Shown here piece after piece: positions 17,272 to 26,253 of a stretch of DNA of 64,000 nt; the stretch's first letter is position 1; the number at the start of each line of letters is the position of its first letter. The position numbers and the translations under genes were made by a program. Source of the DNA: MPNP01 sp965221445 (GTDB taxonomy: Bacteria; Pseudomonadota; Alphaproteobacteria; Rhodobacterales; Rhodobacteraceae). Under the pieces are notes generated by a model. That model saw nothing but the letters and a program-made list of their open reading frames with translations, was not told the DNA's origin and searched no databases. The stretch is from positions 1,240,001 to 1,304,000 of the forward strand of contig CBDCSF010000013.1 in assembly GCA_965221445.1 (NCBI GenBank), given 5' to 3'.

Positions 17272-18294
17272 TTATCGAATTTTGGATATCAAAAGCTCCA
17301 TGTCATCAGGTAATCCGGCTTTAAATACCATTTGCTCTTTGTTTTTGGGATGAATCAATTCCAATTGCCCTGCATGTAGCGCCTGGCGTGCAAAACTACT
17401 CATAACCTCTGAAACATTCGGGTTTGCTGGATTTATATTTTGCTGCCCCTGCCCATAGAGCGGGTCACCAATTATGGGGTGTCCTAAATATTCCATATGG
17501 ACCCTGATCTGGTGAGTTCTGCCAGTTTCCAGCCAGCATTGGACCAGGGATAATAATCTGTCCTGAAAAATTTCAACGACCTTAAATCGTGTTATGGCTG
17601 TTTTTCCTCCAGAACCAGCAACGGAAAATTTTTTACGATTGTTCGGATGACGACCAATATTTGGAAAAATACGAAAGATATCTCCAGGTTCAAATTCAAG
17701 CGAGTTTAAATTTTTTACAAGCAATGCAGGTATCGTTGGTACCCCTTTGATCAGGGCCTGGTAGATACGCTTCGCATTTCGTGATGAGAATTGTTTTGTT
17801 AACGAGTGCATTGCTCGGTCAGTTTTAGCGACAACCATTAACCCTGTTGTGTCCTTGTCTAGCCTGTGAACAATACCGGGGCGGATTAGGTCACTACTAT
17901 CCGAAAGGTTCTTTCCACAATGATATGCCAGGGCATTCACCAAGGTACCACTATGATTTCCTGCCCCAGGATGAACCACCAATCCAGCTGGTTTGTTGAT
18001 CACGATAATTTCAGCATCCTCGTAGATTATGTTTAAGGGAATTTTCTCAGGTTTGATGTGGGCAGCACTTGATTCGGGTATTTTTATGTCAAGTATCTGA
18101 TCTTGGTGAACCAGGGTTTTGGGAATTGTAATTGCTTTACCTTGCAATGAAACAAAACCCCCTTTAATTAATTTGCTAACCCGGGATCTGCTAATTTCAA
18201 GTTCCTCGGGTAGGAGTTTTGTCAGGGCTATATCCAGTCTCGTCGGAGGCCCTTCTCCTATTTGAAACGAAAAAGCTTTAGGATCAACATTCAT
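17272..18294 (-). CDS. rluD: Large-subunit rRNA pseudouridine synthase, RluD family
   Basis: A 340-residue pseudouridine synthase with an N-terminal S4 RNA-binding domain (about residues 20-70, RLDIALTKLLPEELEISRSRVSKLIKGG) and the RluA/RluD catalytic domain, whose signature HRLDKDTTGLMVVAKT contains the nucleophilic Asp. It should modify U1911, U1915 and U1917 of 23S rRNA helix 69. The frame is open for 28 more codons upstream, but I place the start at the ATG at 18294-18292 (MNVDPKAFSF), which is close to the usual beginning of the S4 domain. That start codon overlaps the ATG of the divergent neighbour on the other strand by two bases. Confidence 0.9.
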   Translation of the reverse strand: MNVDPKAFSFQIGEGPPTRLDIALTKLLPEELEISRSRVSKLIKGGFVSLQGKAITIPKTLVHQDQILDIKIPESSAAHIKPEKIPLNIIYEDAEIIVINKPAGLVVHPGAGNHSGTLVNALAYHCGKNLSDSSDLIRPGIVHRLDKDTTGLMVVAKTDRAMHSLTKQFSSRNAKRIYQALIKGVPTIPALLVKNLNSLEFEPGDIFRIFPNIGRHPNNRKKFSVAGSGGKTAITRFKVVEIFQDRLLSLVQCWLETGRTHQIRVHMEYLGHPIIGDPLYGQGQQNINPANPNVSEVMSSFARQALHAGQLELIHPKNKEQMVFKAGLPDDMELLISKIR

Positions 18295-18610
18295 GAACGA
18301 TACTCCTGAAAACCCATCAGAGCCTACAGGATTGAAATGGTTAAAAATTCTGGTAGCAGTCCTTACCGTTACCCTCATTATAGGTTTTTTGACAATTGTG
18401 GGTATGTTTGTTTACCGATTTAATTCAATTGGTGATTCAACTGCTTTGTCTCCCCTACCAAATCAAATTAACCTCCCTCAGGGAACTGAGGTTGATGCCT
18501 TTACCCAGGCGGAGGACTGGTATTTGATCTTAACTTCCGAAAATGAATTGCTGATTTATGACCGACAAACAAATGAACTGACTCAAAAGGTTAAAATTCA
18601 AAACAATTGA
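18293..18610 (+). CDS. Small membrane protein resembling DUF6476
   Basis: A 105-residue protein with a proline/glutamate-rich N terminus, one transmembrane helix at about 18-41 and a C-terminal domain containing ITL/INLPQGTEVDAFTQAEDWYLILT. That pattern, and its place divergent from rluD, match the small alphaproteobacterial family DUF6476, whose function is unknown. Topology is probably N-in with the 60-residue tail in the periplasm. Its ATG shares two bases with the rluD ATG on the other strand, so the two promoters must each lie inside the other gene's coding region. It ends 35 nt before dnaG. Confidence 0.7.
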   Translation: MNDTPENPSEPTGLKWLKILVAVLTVTLIIGFLTIVGMFVYRFNSIGDSTALSPLPNQINLPQGTEVDAFTQAEDWYLILTSENELLIYDRQTNELTQKVKIQNN

Positions 18611-18645
18611 TTTTGAATAATTCGAAAATTGGTCATAATTAGGGC

Positions 18646-20715
18646 ATGGTATTTCCTCCAGAATTTATTGATGAACTAAACAGGGTGACTTCTGTTTCCC
18701 GAATATTGGGAAAGTTTGTTACTTGGGATGCAAAAAAAACCAAGGCGGCAAAGGGGGATTACTGGGCCTGTTGCCCTTTCCATTCGGAAAAGACTCCCTC
18801 CTTCCATGCAACCGAATCCAGGGGAACATATTATTGCTTTTCTTGTCATGAGAAAGGTAACGCCCTTACTTTCCTCCAAAAAAGCAGGGGGATGAGTTTT
18901 GTTGATTCGGTAAAATTTCTGGCTGCTGAAGCTAACCTGCCACTTCCGGAACCTACCGGTAAGGAGAAGGAACAAGCAAAAAAGGTTAATCATCTAATCA
19001 GAATTCATGAAATAGCCTCTCGTTACTTTCAGGAGCACCTAAATTCAAAATCCGGTAAACCATCTCAGGAATACCTGAAAACACGGGACTTAAAACCCTC
19101 GACCATCACAGATTTTGGAATTGGATATGCCCCCAACAATTTAGATTTGATCAGAATTCTAAACGAATCAGGATACTCTAATGAAAAGATAATTGAGGCT
19201 GGCTTAGCGAAACCACGGGACAGCGGTAATGGGATATATACTACATTTCGGGACCGAATAATTTTTCCAATTCAGGATAGTAGAGCTCGCATAATTGCCT
19301 TCGGGGGCAGAGCCATGGATCCCAAGGTCCCTGCCAAGTATCTTAATTCACCCAATACCGCAATATTCAACAAGGGCCGCATTCTTTATAACTTTCATAA
19401 TGCATCTTCTTTGATTGATGAAGAAAATCCTCTTCTCGTTGTAGAAGGATACATGGATGCCATTGCTCTTCATCAAGCAGGATTCACAGCCACAGTTGCT
19501 CCCCTTGGTACAGCTGTTACTCCTGAACATCTGGCTCAGCTATGGCGATTGTCTCCTCTACCGATTTTTGCCATGGATGGTGATGAAGCTGGTATTCGGG
19601 CAGCCAAAAGAATAGTGGATCTCTCGCTTCCTTTACTTACGCCTGGCAAATCCATACGGTTTTGCACATTACCTCAGGGTCTTGATCCAGACGATTTAAT
19701 TAGAAAGAGAGGGGTAAAAGGCATGAGGGATTGCCTTGATCAATCCCTGGAATTTCCTGACTTCATGTGGGCCTCCGAGACACTTGGTAAGAAATTTGAT
19801 ACCCTGAACTCACAGACCTTACTGAAGGACACATTAAATGGCAAAATAAACCAGATTAAACATTCCGTGGTTCGGAATCTTTATAAATCTGATTTTGAAA
19901 AGCGGTTTTGGGAAACGTATGTACGTAAGTATCCCAACAAGCAAGGGAGCAAAAAGCTAGAACAAAACACTCTGTCGAAGAAAATTAGAGATACTCTTCC
20001 TCCTGAAGGAAAACCTAATCAGGACAAAGAAATTTTTCTTCAGGAAGCTCTATTGATTTCTCTTTGCTTACACCATCCTGAAATAGTTGAAGATGAAATT
20101 GGAGAACTGGAATCATATGATTTTATTACAAATGAATTGAATGGGATAAGGTCCTTTATGCTAGGTCAGTCTGAGGATAACAGTTTGGCCAGTGGAAATC
20201 TTTTGGACAAATTGAAGGACAGCGAATTTTCGCAGGAAATATTAGAACTACTCGACATTAGGGAAATTAATATCCTCCATGAAATCTCTGACTCTACCAT
20301 GATTCAGGGAGCAAGGAATCTTTTTCAATCCACCATGAAAAGGTTGCAAAACATTCAGCACCAGAGAAACCTGGTTCAGGAAATTACGAATTCTTCAGAA
20401 GAGGGATACAATATCGAACTTCTTAACTTGCTCAGGGAAGTAAACCTAAAGCAAGATAATATTGAGAATAACATTTTGGACCACGAAAATGTATCTCCAG
20501 AATCTGGCAGGGGTGAGCAAAAAGATGATAGAAAACGCTTGATGGAGATTATATCTTCAGTGTCCCAAGAGGGTGGTTCTGTTTCAGGAAGTACAGAGCC
20601 AATCCAATCTTCAGAGGTTGCCCACCCTCCGAATGAAAACGAGATGATTATGGAAAACTCACACAGAATTTCCAAAAAAGACTACATGGATTTGCGAAAC
20701 CTGGTAGGCAAATAA
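18646..20715 (+). CDS. dnaG: DNA primase
   Basis: A 689-residue bacterial primase that makes RNA primers at the replication fork. The N-terminal CHC2 zinc finger is complete: Cys43, His46, Cys64 and Cys67. The RNA-polymerase core contains the family block YLNSPNTAIFNKGRILYN and a TOPRIM domain with VVEGYMDAI (Glu267) and AMDGDEAG (about 309-316). The C-terminal 230 residues, rich in acidic and serine residues, correspond to the DnaB-binding domain and are poorly conserved; the tail after about residue 620 is longer than usual. Followed after 301 nt by rpoD, the classic bacterial arrangement for primase and the main sigma factor. Confidence 0.96.
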   Translation: MVFPPEFIDELNRVTSVSRILGKFVTWDAKKTKAAKGDYWACCPFHSEKTPSFHATESRGTYYCFSCHEKGNALTFLQKSRGMSFVDSVKFLAAEANLPLPEPTGKEKEQAKKVNHLIRIHEIASRYFQEHLNSKSGKPSQEYLKTRDLKPSTITDFGIGYAPNNLDLIRILNESGYSNEKIIEAGLAKPRDSGNGIYTTFRDRIIFPIQDSRARIIAFGGRAMDPKVPAKYLNSPNTAIFNKGRILYNFHNASSLIDEENPLLVVEGYMDAIALHQAGFTATVAPLGTAVTPEHLAQLWRLSPLPIFAMDGDEAGIRAAKRIVDLSLPLLTPGKSIRFCTLPQGLDPDDLIRKRGVKGMRDCLDQSLEFPDFMWASETLGKKFDTLNSQTLLKDTLNGKINQIKHSVVRNLYKSDFEKRFWETYVRKYPNKQGSKKLEQNTLSKKIRDTLPPEGKPNQDKEIFLQEALLISLCLHHPEIVEDEIGELESYDFITNELNGIRSFMLGQSEDNSLASGNLLDKLKDSEFSQEILELLDIREINILHEISDSTMIQGARNLFQSTMKRLQNIQHQRNLVQEITNSSEEGYNIELLNLLREVNLKQDNIENNILDHENVSPESGRGEQKDDRKRLMEIISSVSQEGGSVSGSTEPIQSSEVAHPPNENEMIMENSHRISKKDYMDLRNLVGK

Positions 20716-20721
20716 ATTCTC

Positions 20722-20825
20722 GGGTCTTAACCAGTAGAAAAAAGACCCTGACAAGGACCAGACATTCCTCGTCCAAAACCGGCAGAAAACGGCTTTGACC
20801 GGTTTCTGGTCTTGACGGGTAGAAA
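20722..20825. repeat. Nested inverted and direct repeats between dnaG and rpoD
   Basis: This 104-nt stretch holds a 7-bp hairpin GGGTCTT/AAGACCC (20722-20728, 20742-20748), then a larger nested hairpin in which GACCAG (20756-20761) pairs with CTGGTC (20806-20811) and, inside, AAACCGG (20776-20782) with CCGGTTT (20799-20805). A 17-nt direct repeat, 14 of 17 identical (20724-20740 and 20809-20825, both GTCTT...GTAGAAA), brackets the larger hairpin. It may act as dnaG transcript end or as a control element for rpoD. Confidence 0.5.
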
Positions 20826-21016
20826 TTCACTCCCCAACATCTTTGAAAATCAATAAATAAAACTATTTGTTTCCCATGATAGGCTTAGCAACAAAGTATG
20901 CCCTAAAAATTTAAACTACTGGTTAATTTTCAAACCACAAATAGGACACCCGCCAATCGCTATGAAGGACAGGCTGCCCAATTTTCCCCGAACAGTCAAA
21001 AACAACGGAATTTTCT

Positions 21017-24000
21017 ATGGCAATTAATTCAAGTGATGAATTTGAAAACGAAGAATTTACCGAATTGCTAAAAAACGGTGACGGAACACCGATATTTGAT
21101 AACCCCGATTCCGATGACTGGGCTGAAATCCTTCAGGAAATTTCGTCTCATTCTGATAAGGATGGAAATCTCAATCTTCTTGACGTCAAGAATTTCCTCC
21201 TGTCCCATTTTAACTGCGAAGACAAAGCAGAAAGAGCCCTGACCTTTCTTGAGGAAAAGGGACTTGAATTAATTGATGGTGACAAAAAAACTCCAAGTCA
21301 ATTTTCTCAGAATGGTGCTTTTCATCCCACCACATCGGAAATTGAAACCATAAAACCTCGTGGAGAGATGGAAGAGGAAGATGATTCCGATATTTCTCCC
21401 GAAGAGGAGCATAAACTCACTCAACAGATTGCCACGGCCATGGGTGATTTAACCAAGGCAATCTATACATCCCCCTTTGCATTCAAGATGTTGTCCAAAT
21501 TCGATAGCCTTTTAAAGGGTGATGGAATTCAGTGGGAAACCATTGTCGACCTACAGTATTCCAGTCTTAGACATCATTTCAACTTCCATGCCCGCAAATA
21601 TAAAAACAATCCCTTTCAGCACAAAATCATTCACTATCATAATCCCACTGAAAATAACCTATTAAATGACCAGGCCAAGAAATCACTAGCCAGGGACATG
21701 AAGAAATTCATGCGAAAATACGATGGGTTTCAGATTCTGATTAAACGGCGTTTTCGGTTTTTGGAGGGGACCTCCATCAGGTATACCAAGGCTCAAGCGA
21801 AAAGGCTTCACCGAGAACGGGAAGAAATGGGCGTGATCGTTGCCAGAATATCTCTTAACCATACGGTTATCAGTAAAATTATAACCCATTTGGAAGATCA
21901 ATATCAAAAGTTTTTGGTAGCTGAATCTGCTGTTCTGGAGGCGGTTGAAAAACACAAACTTAGTCCTGGTGAATTCAAGAAGTTTTGGAAGGGTAAGGAA
22001 ATTGCCATTAATCCTCTGGAGTCAGAAAAGGAGATTATCCCTCAAAAATGGTGTGATTTATTGACCCGTGAAAAAAATACATTTGAAGATGCACGGGGCA
22101 AATATGCTGAAATCTATGAAGCAGTTGGTTTGGATTTTGGCGACTTTAGGGAAACCTATTACCAAATAGAACAAGCCTCAAAGGCATTGGTCGAAAATAA
22201 ACGCACACTTGGGATCAAGATGAAACCCTTGATTGATCGTTTGGTAAAAGAGAGCAAACTGATCAATCCCAATACTTCAGAAATAATTAACTTGGCTAAT
22301 GTTGCCTTGGAAGAAGCCTTGGACACTTGTGAATATGACCAGGAAACCTTTTCCACCTATGCTGAAATCAAGATTAGAGAGGCCTTGGGATTAGCTGTAC
22401 CGAATGCCCAAGCTGACCTGAATGACAATCTTCTTTTCGATAGTGACCTAGCCGGCTTGGAGGAATTTCAGGAGCCTGATGATGGTTTCCAGTATGAATT
22501 TGATTATCTGGAGGAAGTTCCAGGGACACAGGAAAGCAAATCTGGAGAGATTGTCACGATTTCGTCCCCGACAACCTTACCCATTGACCGAACCAATGAT
22601 CCGGTAAGGCTGTATTTTCGGGATATGGGAACAGTTGAATTACTATCCCGTGAAGGTGAAATAGCGATAGCAAAAAGAATTGAGGCTGGAAGAAAGGAAT
22701 TAATTGCGGCATTGGGAACAAGCCCTCTCACGTACAGAGCTATAGCCATTTGGTTTGATGAAATCCTTTCTGGAATAGCTTCTTTAAGAGACGTCATTGA
22801 CCTTGATGCAACATTCCAGGATATTCAAAAACCCAAAGAACCCGATTTTGAGGAATTTACGGCTGACTACGTCAGAAGAGTAATTTTCAGCCTAACCGGT
22901 AAATTTGAAACCTATTCACAACTCAATTTCGATAGAATCGTTTCCCTTCTTGATCCAAATAAAGCCTTCGGCGAATCAAAGAATAAGAACCTCAAGACTT
23001 GCCAAAATGAATTGAAGGCGAGTTGTTCAAAGGTAAAAATGAACGACCCTTTAATTTCTGTTCTGGTCAACAAGGTTTGTGATATCCATAAAACTTTTCA
23101 GAAAATTGATAAGGAAATCCTAGTTGTTGCCAAACAGGAAAAGATAGAGCTGCAGGCTTTTCGAGAACTCATTTACTCAACCGCTTACAGCGAGGATTGG
23201 CTATCAAGCATCCGTCCCAAATTAGGTAGAAATTGGGAAAATTTTCATACACGATTGAATGATAATTTTGATGCGTTGAAAAGTAGCCTTATCGCGGCTT
23301 GCAAATTAACTGGCGCATCCTACCATGAATCCTCAGATCTGATGGAAAGCTATTTTAACGATGGCAAACTAACTTCAAGAATTGATTTCACCTCTGATGA
23401 AAAGGGAATTACCCAATTCAGAAAATGCCCTTTCATGCTCAAACCACTTATTGACCAGCTACAGCGTGTTATTTCCAAAGAAATCAAATATTCGGACATT
23501 CTGAATACAGAGGACGCCTTTAATTATTTTGTCAAAAAAGGAACGATTGAATTCTCCGAGAAAAAGATCCATCACAAAAAGAAGGAACGACTGATCCGGG
23601 AAAATTGCCTTGCTGTCTTTGAAGAACTGGTAACCTTGTATCAGGATATTGAGAATGTTATTATTTCTGATTTTAATGGTCTTCCGAATCATGCAAGAAC
23701 CAAGGATGTTTCTATTCATACCAGTGAGTATTTTCCCAAACGCGAGAAATTTTTCCAAAAATTGGAAAATCTACCACTCACAGTTGATTTTGTAGAACTG
23801 TTGACACCCCGGTTTCTGAACCTCTCCAAGGCTGTAACCTCATTCGAAGAGGAAATTAACCAATTTGCGCCTAGGGTAAAACTCAAGCCAAATGAATTAA
23901 AAGATTTTATCCTCAATCTCTCCATTAGTAACGACTGGCGGAAAGCGGGGTCAGAAAAAAAAGGTAAGCGATGGGCTCATTTAAACCAGAAAATGACCCT

Positions 24001-25735
24001 GATTACAATCGTCAATTCATTAAGGCAAAGGATATTTGAGGCTTCAACTCTCGTTGGATTACACCGTAAAGAGTTTCGGGACAGATTTCCAGAATCCTGG
24101 TTTAACTCACATGGAAGTCTTTATCCTGACAAAAGGGCCTTGGTGATTGGTATGCTTCCAGAAATGCCAATAACCATTTTTGAAGTTGCCTCCTGGAAAG
24201 AAAGAATTGAATCTTCCTCCATAGAAATCGCTGATGTTATTGATGTTAAATCCACTTTTGATGGATTAAAAGAACCCTCTCTAACAAATGATGATCCTGG
24301 AATTGATATAAAACCAATCCCAGAGGACAATTCCCTGATAAATTTGATCGAGGAAGGTTTTGAAGGTGAAGAAGAAAACAAGGATAATCATTCTGTCGCA
24401 GAACTGGAAGATTTGGTTCGTGAACCTGTCCTTAACAAACTCCGGGAGATTACAAAAAGATTTTACTCATTTGAGGAAATTAAAAGCAAAAGGATTCTAA
24501 AAGAGGTTGGTGAAACCCAACGATTCACCAGTCGGCAGGAAGCTCGTTATATCAGAGAACGGGATGCCCTGATTGCATTAACCCAATCACTCCATTTTAA
24601 CCAAAAAAGAATTGAAGACCTTGTTGATCAAATCAAGGGGATAAACAATCGAAGACTAAAACTTCAAACCGAAATTTTACGACTCTCCAACCGGGCTAGA
24701 ATAAATCGGCGGGACTTTCTGGATAATTGGATTGGTAATGAAGTCAATCTAAATTGGATCAATTCAATACGAAATAAACCCGAACGTGGCTGGAAAGAAT
24801 TTGTTGAAAAATTTGAAAACGAAATTCTGGAGATCCAGCATGGATTAATTGAAGTAACCAAAACCGTTGGCTTGAAAATGGGGACAGGTCTACCTTTAAC
24901 CAGAGATTATATTTTGGAGGAAGGGAAAATATCAGCTAATGCACCATTATATTTTGATAATGAGTTTCTTTCTTTGGTAGGACGAGTAAACAAAGGTGAA
25001 AGAGAAGCACAGCTGGCCAAAAAGGAAATGGTAGAATCCAATTTGAGGTTGGTAATTTCTATTTCCAAGAAATATACCAACAGGGGATTACAGCTATTAG
25101 ATTTAATCCAAGAGGGTAACATTGGCTTGATGAAAGCTGTTGATAAATTTGAATATCGTCGGGGCTACAAATTCTCGACATATGCAACTTGGTGGGTTCG
25201 TCAGGCCATTACACGCTCAATCGCAGATCAAGCCAAGACGATTCGTATCCCTGTACACATGATTGAAACAATCAACAAATTACGAAGAACAAGTCGACAG
25301 TTACACCATGAGTTGAAGAGAGAAGCTACCCCGGAAGAATTGGCTGAAAAATTGCATATGCCCCTCGACAAGGTCCGGAAGGTAATGAAAATTGCCAAGG
25401 AGCCAATCAGTCTGGAAACACCAATTGGTGATGAGGATGATAGCAAATTGGGTGATTTTATTGAGGATCAACAAGCGATTCTTCCCCTTGAAAGTGCCAT
25501 TCAATCCAATCTAAAGGAAACAACTGGCAGAGTTTTGGCTGGTTTATCGGAAAGAGAGGAAAAGGTTCTCAGGCTAAGGTTTGGTATTGGAGTATCAACC
25601 GATCATACACTTGAAGAGGTTGGGCAAGTATTTCAGGTCACCAGAGAGAGAATAAGACAGATAGAAGCAAAGGCACTTCGAAAATTGAAACATCCAAGCC
25701 GTAGCAAGAAACTTAGGCCTTTCCTCGAAGATTAG
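21017..25735 (+). CDS. rpoD: Giant primary sigma factor RpoD with a fourfold repeated non-conserved region
   Basis: A 1572-residue group 1 sigma factor; typical RpoD has 610-690. Order: region 1.1-like (35-88); a decayed region 1.2-like stretch (127-150); spacer copy 1 (153-385); a decayed region 2 (about 388-457, keeping FSTYA at 445-449); an acidic linker (462-525); true region 1.2 (528-558, DPVRLYFRDMGTVELLSREG); spacer copies 2 (570-804), 3 (805-1050) and 4 (1051-1332); intact region 2 (1333-1405), region 3 and region 4 with the VTRERIRQIEAKALRKL helix-turn-helix. Each spacer copy opens with a 31-residue helical block starting at Pro153, Pro570, Pro805 and Pro1051, and copies 2-4 carry a Trp-x11-Trp motif (728/740, 974/986, 1247/1259). 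Promoter-reading residues look intact, so it should be the housekeeping sigma. One uninterrupted frame. Confidence 0.95.
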   Translation: MAINSSDEFENEEFTELLKNGDGTPIFDNPDSDDWAEILQEISSHSDKDGNLNLLDVKNFLLSHFNCEDKAERALTFLEEKGLELIDGDKKTPSQFSQNGAFHPTTSEIETIKPRGEMEEEDDSDISPEEEHKLTQQIATAMGDLTKAIYTSPFAFKMLSKFDSLLKGDGIQWETIVDLQYSSLRHHFNFHARKYKNNPFQHKIIHYHNPTENNLLNDQAKKSLARDMKKFMRKYDGFQILIKRRFRFLEGTSIRYTKAQAKRLHREREEMGVIVARISLNHTVISKIITHLEDQYQKFLVAESAVLEAVEKHKLSPGEFKKFWKGKEIAINPLESEKEIIPQKWCDLLTREKNTFEDARGKYAEIYEAVGLDFGDFRETYYQIEQASKALVENKRTLGIKMKPLIDRLVKESKLINPNTSEIINLANVALEEALDTCEYDQETFSTYAEIKIREALGLAVPNAQADLNDNLLFDSDLAGLEEFQEPDDGFQYEFDYLEEVPGTQESKSGEIVTISSPTTLPIDRTNDPVRLYFRDMGTVELLSREGEIAIAKRIEAGRKELIAALGTSPLTYRAIAIWFDEILSGIASLRDVIDLDATFQDIQKPKEPDFEEFTADYVRRVIFSLTGKFETYSQLNFDRIVSLLDPNKAFGESKNKNLKTCQNELKASCSKVKMNDPLISVLVNKVCDIHKTFQKIDKEILVVAKQEKIELQAFRELIYSTAYSEDWLSSIRPKLGRNWENFHTRLNDNFDALKSSLIAACKLTGASYHESSDLMESYFNDGKLTSRIDFTSDEKGITQFRKCPFMLKPLIDQLQRVISKEIKYSDILNTEDAFNYFVKKGTIEFSEKKIHHKKKERLIRENCLAVFEELVTLYQDIENVIISDFNGLPNHARTKDVSIHTSEYFPKREKFFQKLENLPLTVDFVELLTPRFLNLSKAVTSFEEEINQFAPRVKLKPNELKDFILNLSISNDWRKAGSEKKGKRWAHLNQKMTLITIVNSLRQRIFEASTLVGLHRKEFRDRFPESWFNSHGSLYPDKRALVIGMLPEMPITIFEVASWKERIESSSIEIADVIDVKSTFDGLKEPSLTNDDPGIDIKPIPEDNSLINLIEEGFEGEEENKDNHSVAELEDLVREPVLNKLREITKRFYSFEEIKSKRILKEVGETQRFTSRQEARYIRERDALIALTQSLHFNQKRIEDLVDQIKGINNRRLKLQTEILRLSNRARINRRDFLDNWIGNEVNLNWINSIRNKPERGWKEFVEKFENEILEIQHGLIEVTKTVGLKMGTGLPLTRDYILEEGKISANAPLYFDNEFLSLVGRVNKGEREAQLAKKEMVESNLRLVISISKKYTNRGLQLLDLIQEGNIGLMKAVDKFEYRRGYKFSTYATWWVRQAITRSIADQAKTIRIPVHMIETINKLRRTSRQLHHELKREATPEELAEKLHMPLDKVRKVMKIAKEPISLETPIGDEDDSKLGDFIEDQQAILPLESAIQSNLKETTGRVLAGLSEREEKVLRLRFGIGVSTDHTLEEVGQVFQVTRERIRQIEAKALRKLKHPSRSKKLRPFLED

Positions 25736-25790
25736 AACTTATTGCTATTAGGATTAACATGGGCAACCCGAATTATATGAGAGCCCCTAG

Positions 25791-26252
25791 ATGAGATGCC
25801 CCTATTGTAACAATCCCAATACCCAAGTTACAGATTCTCGTCCCGTTGAAAATGAGAGTGCCACAAGAAGGCGAAGACTTTGCAAGACCTGTGGTGGGAG
25901 ATGGACAACTTACGAGCGTGTTCAATTTCAGGATTTCTCGGTTAAAAAAACCAATGGGGAGTTTCAGGATTTTGACCGTAGTAAATTACGACGGTCTATC
26001 ACAATAGCCCTCAGAAAAAGGCCGTTGGAAAGAGATAAGATCAATCAATTGGTTTCAGGAGTAATCCGTCGTCTTGAGCAAAGGGGAGAAAGGGAAATAA
26101 CTACTACCCTCATAGGTGAATATGTTATGGATGCCCTGGCCACTATCGACAAGGTAGCCTATATACGTTTTGCAAGTGTGTACATGGATTTCCAGGACAC
26201 AGATGATTTTGAATCCTTCATAGCCAAGTTACGCCCTTCAAAAGGGTTTTAA
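25791..26252 (+). CDS. nrdR: Ribonucleotide reductase repressor NrdR
   Basis: A 153-residue transcriptional repressor. The N-terminal zinc ribbon has Cys3, Cys6, Cys31 and Cys34 (MRCPYC, CKTCG), and residues 49-139 are an ATP-cone that senses ATP/dATP. NrdR binds NrdR boxes in front of ribonucleotide reductase genes, none of which are in this window. Length and start are exactly those of the family. It begins 55 nt after rpoD and ends 1 nt before ribD, the standard alphaproteobacterial head of the riboflavin cluster. Confidence 0.96.
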   Translation: MRCPYCNNPNTQVTDSRPVENESATRRRRLCKTCGGRWTTYERVQFQDFSVKKTNGEFQDFDRSKLRRSITIALRKRPLERDKINQLVSGVIRRLEQRGEREITTTLIGEYVMDALATIDKVAYIRFASVYMDFQDTDDFESFIAKLRPSKGF

Positions 26253-26253
26253 A

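Noticed and set aside
21017..25735. Assembly chimera or frame fusion as the reason for the giant rpoD
   Set aside because: The repeats are strongly diverged, in constant spacing, and the frame is open throughout; an assembly artefact would give near-identical copies or breaks. Raw reads would still be the final proof.
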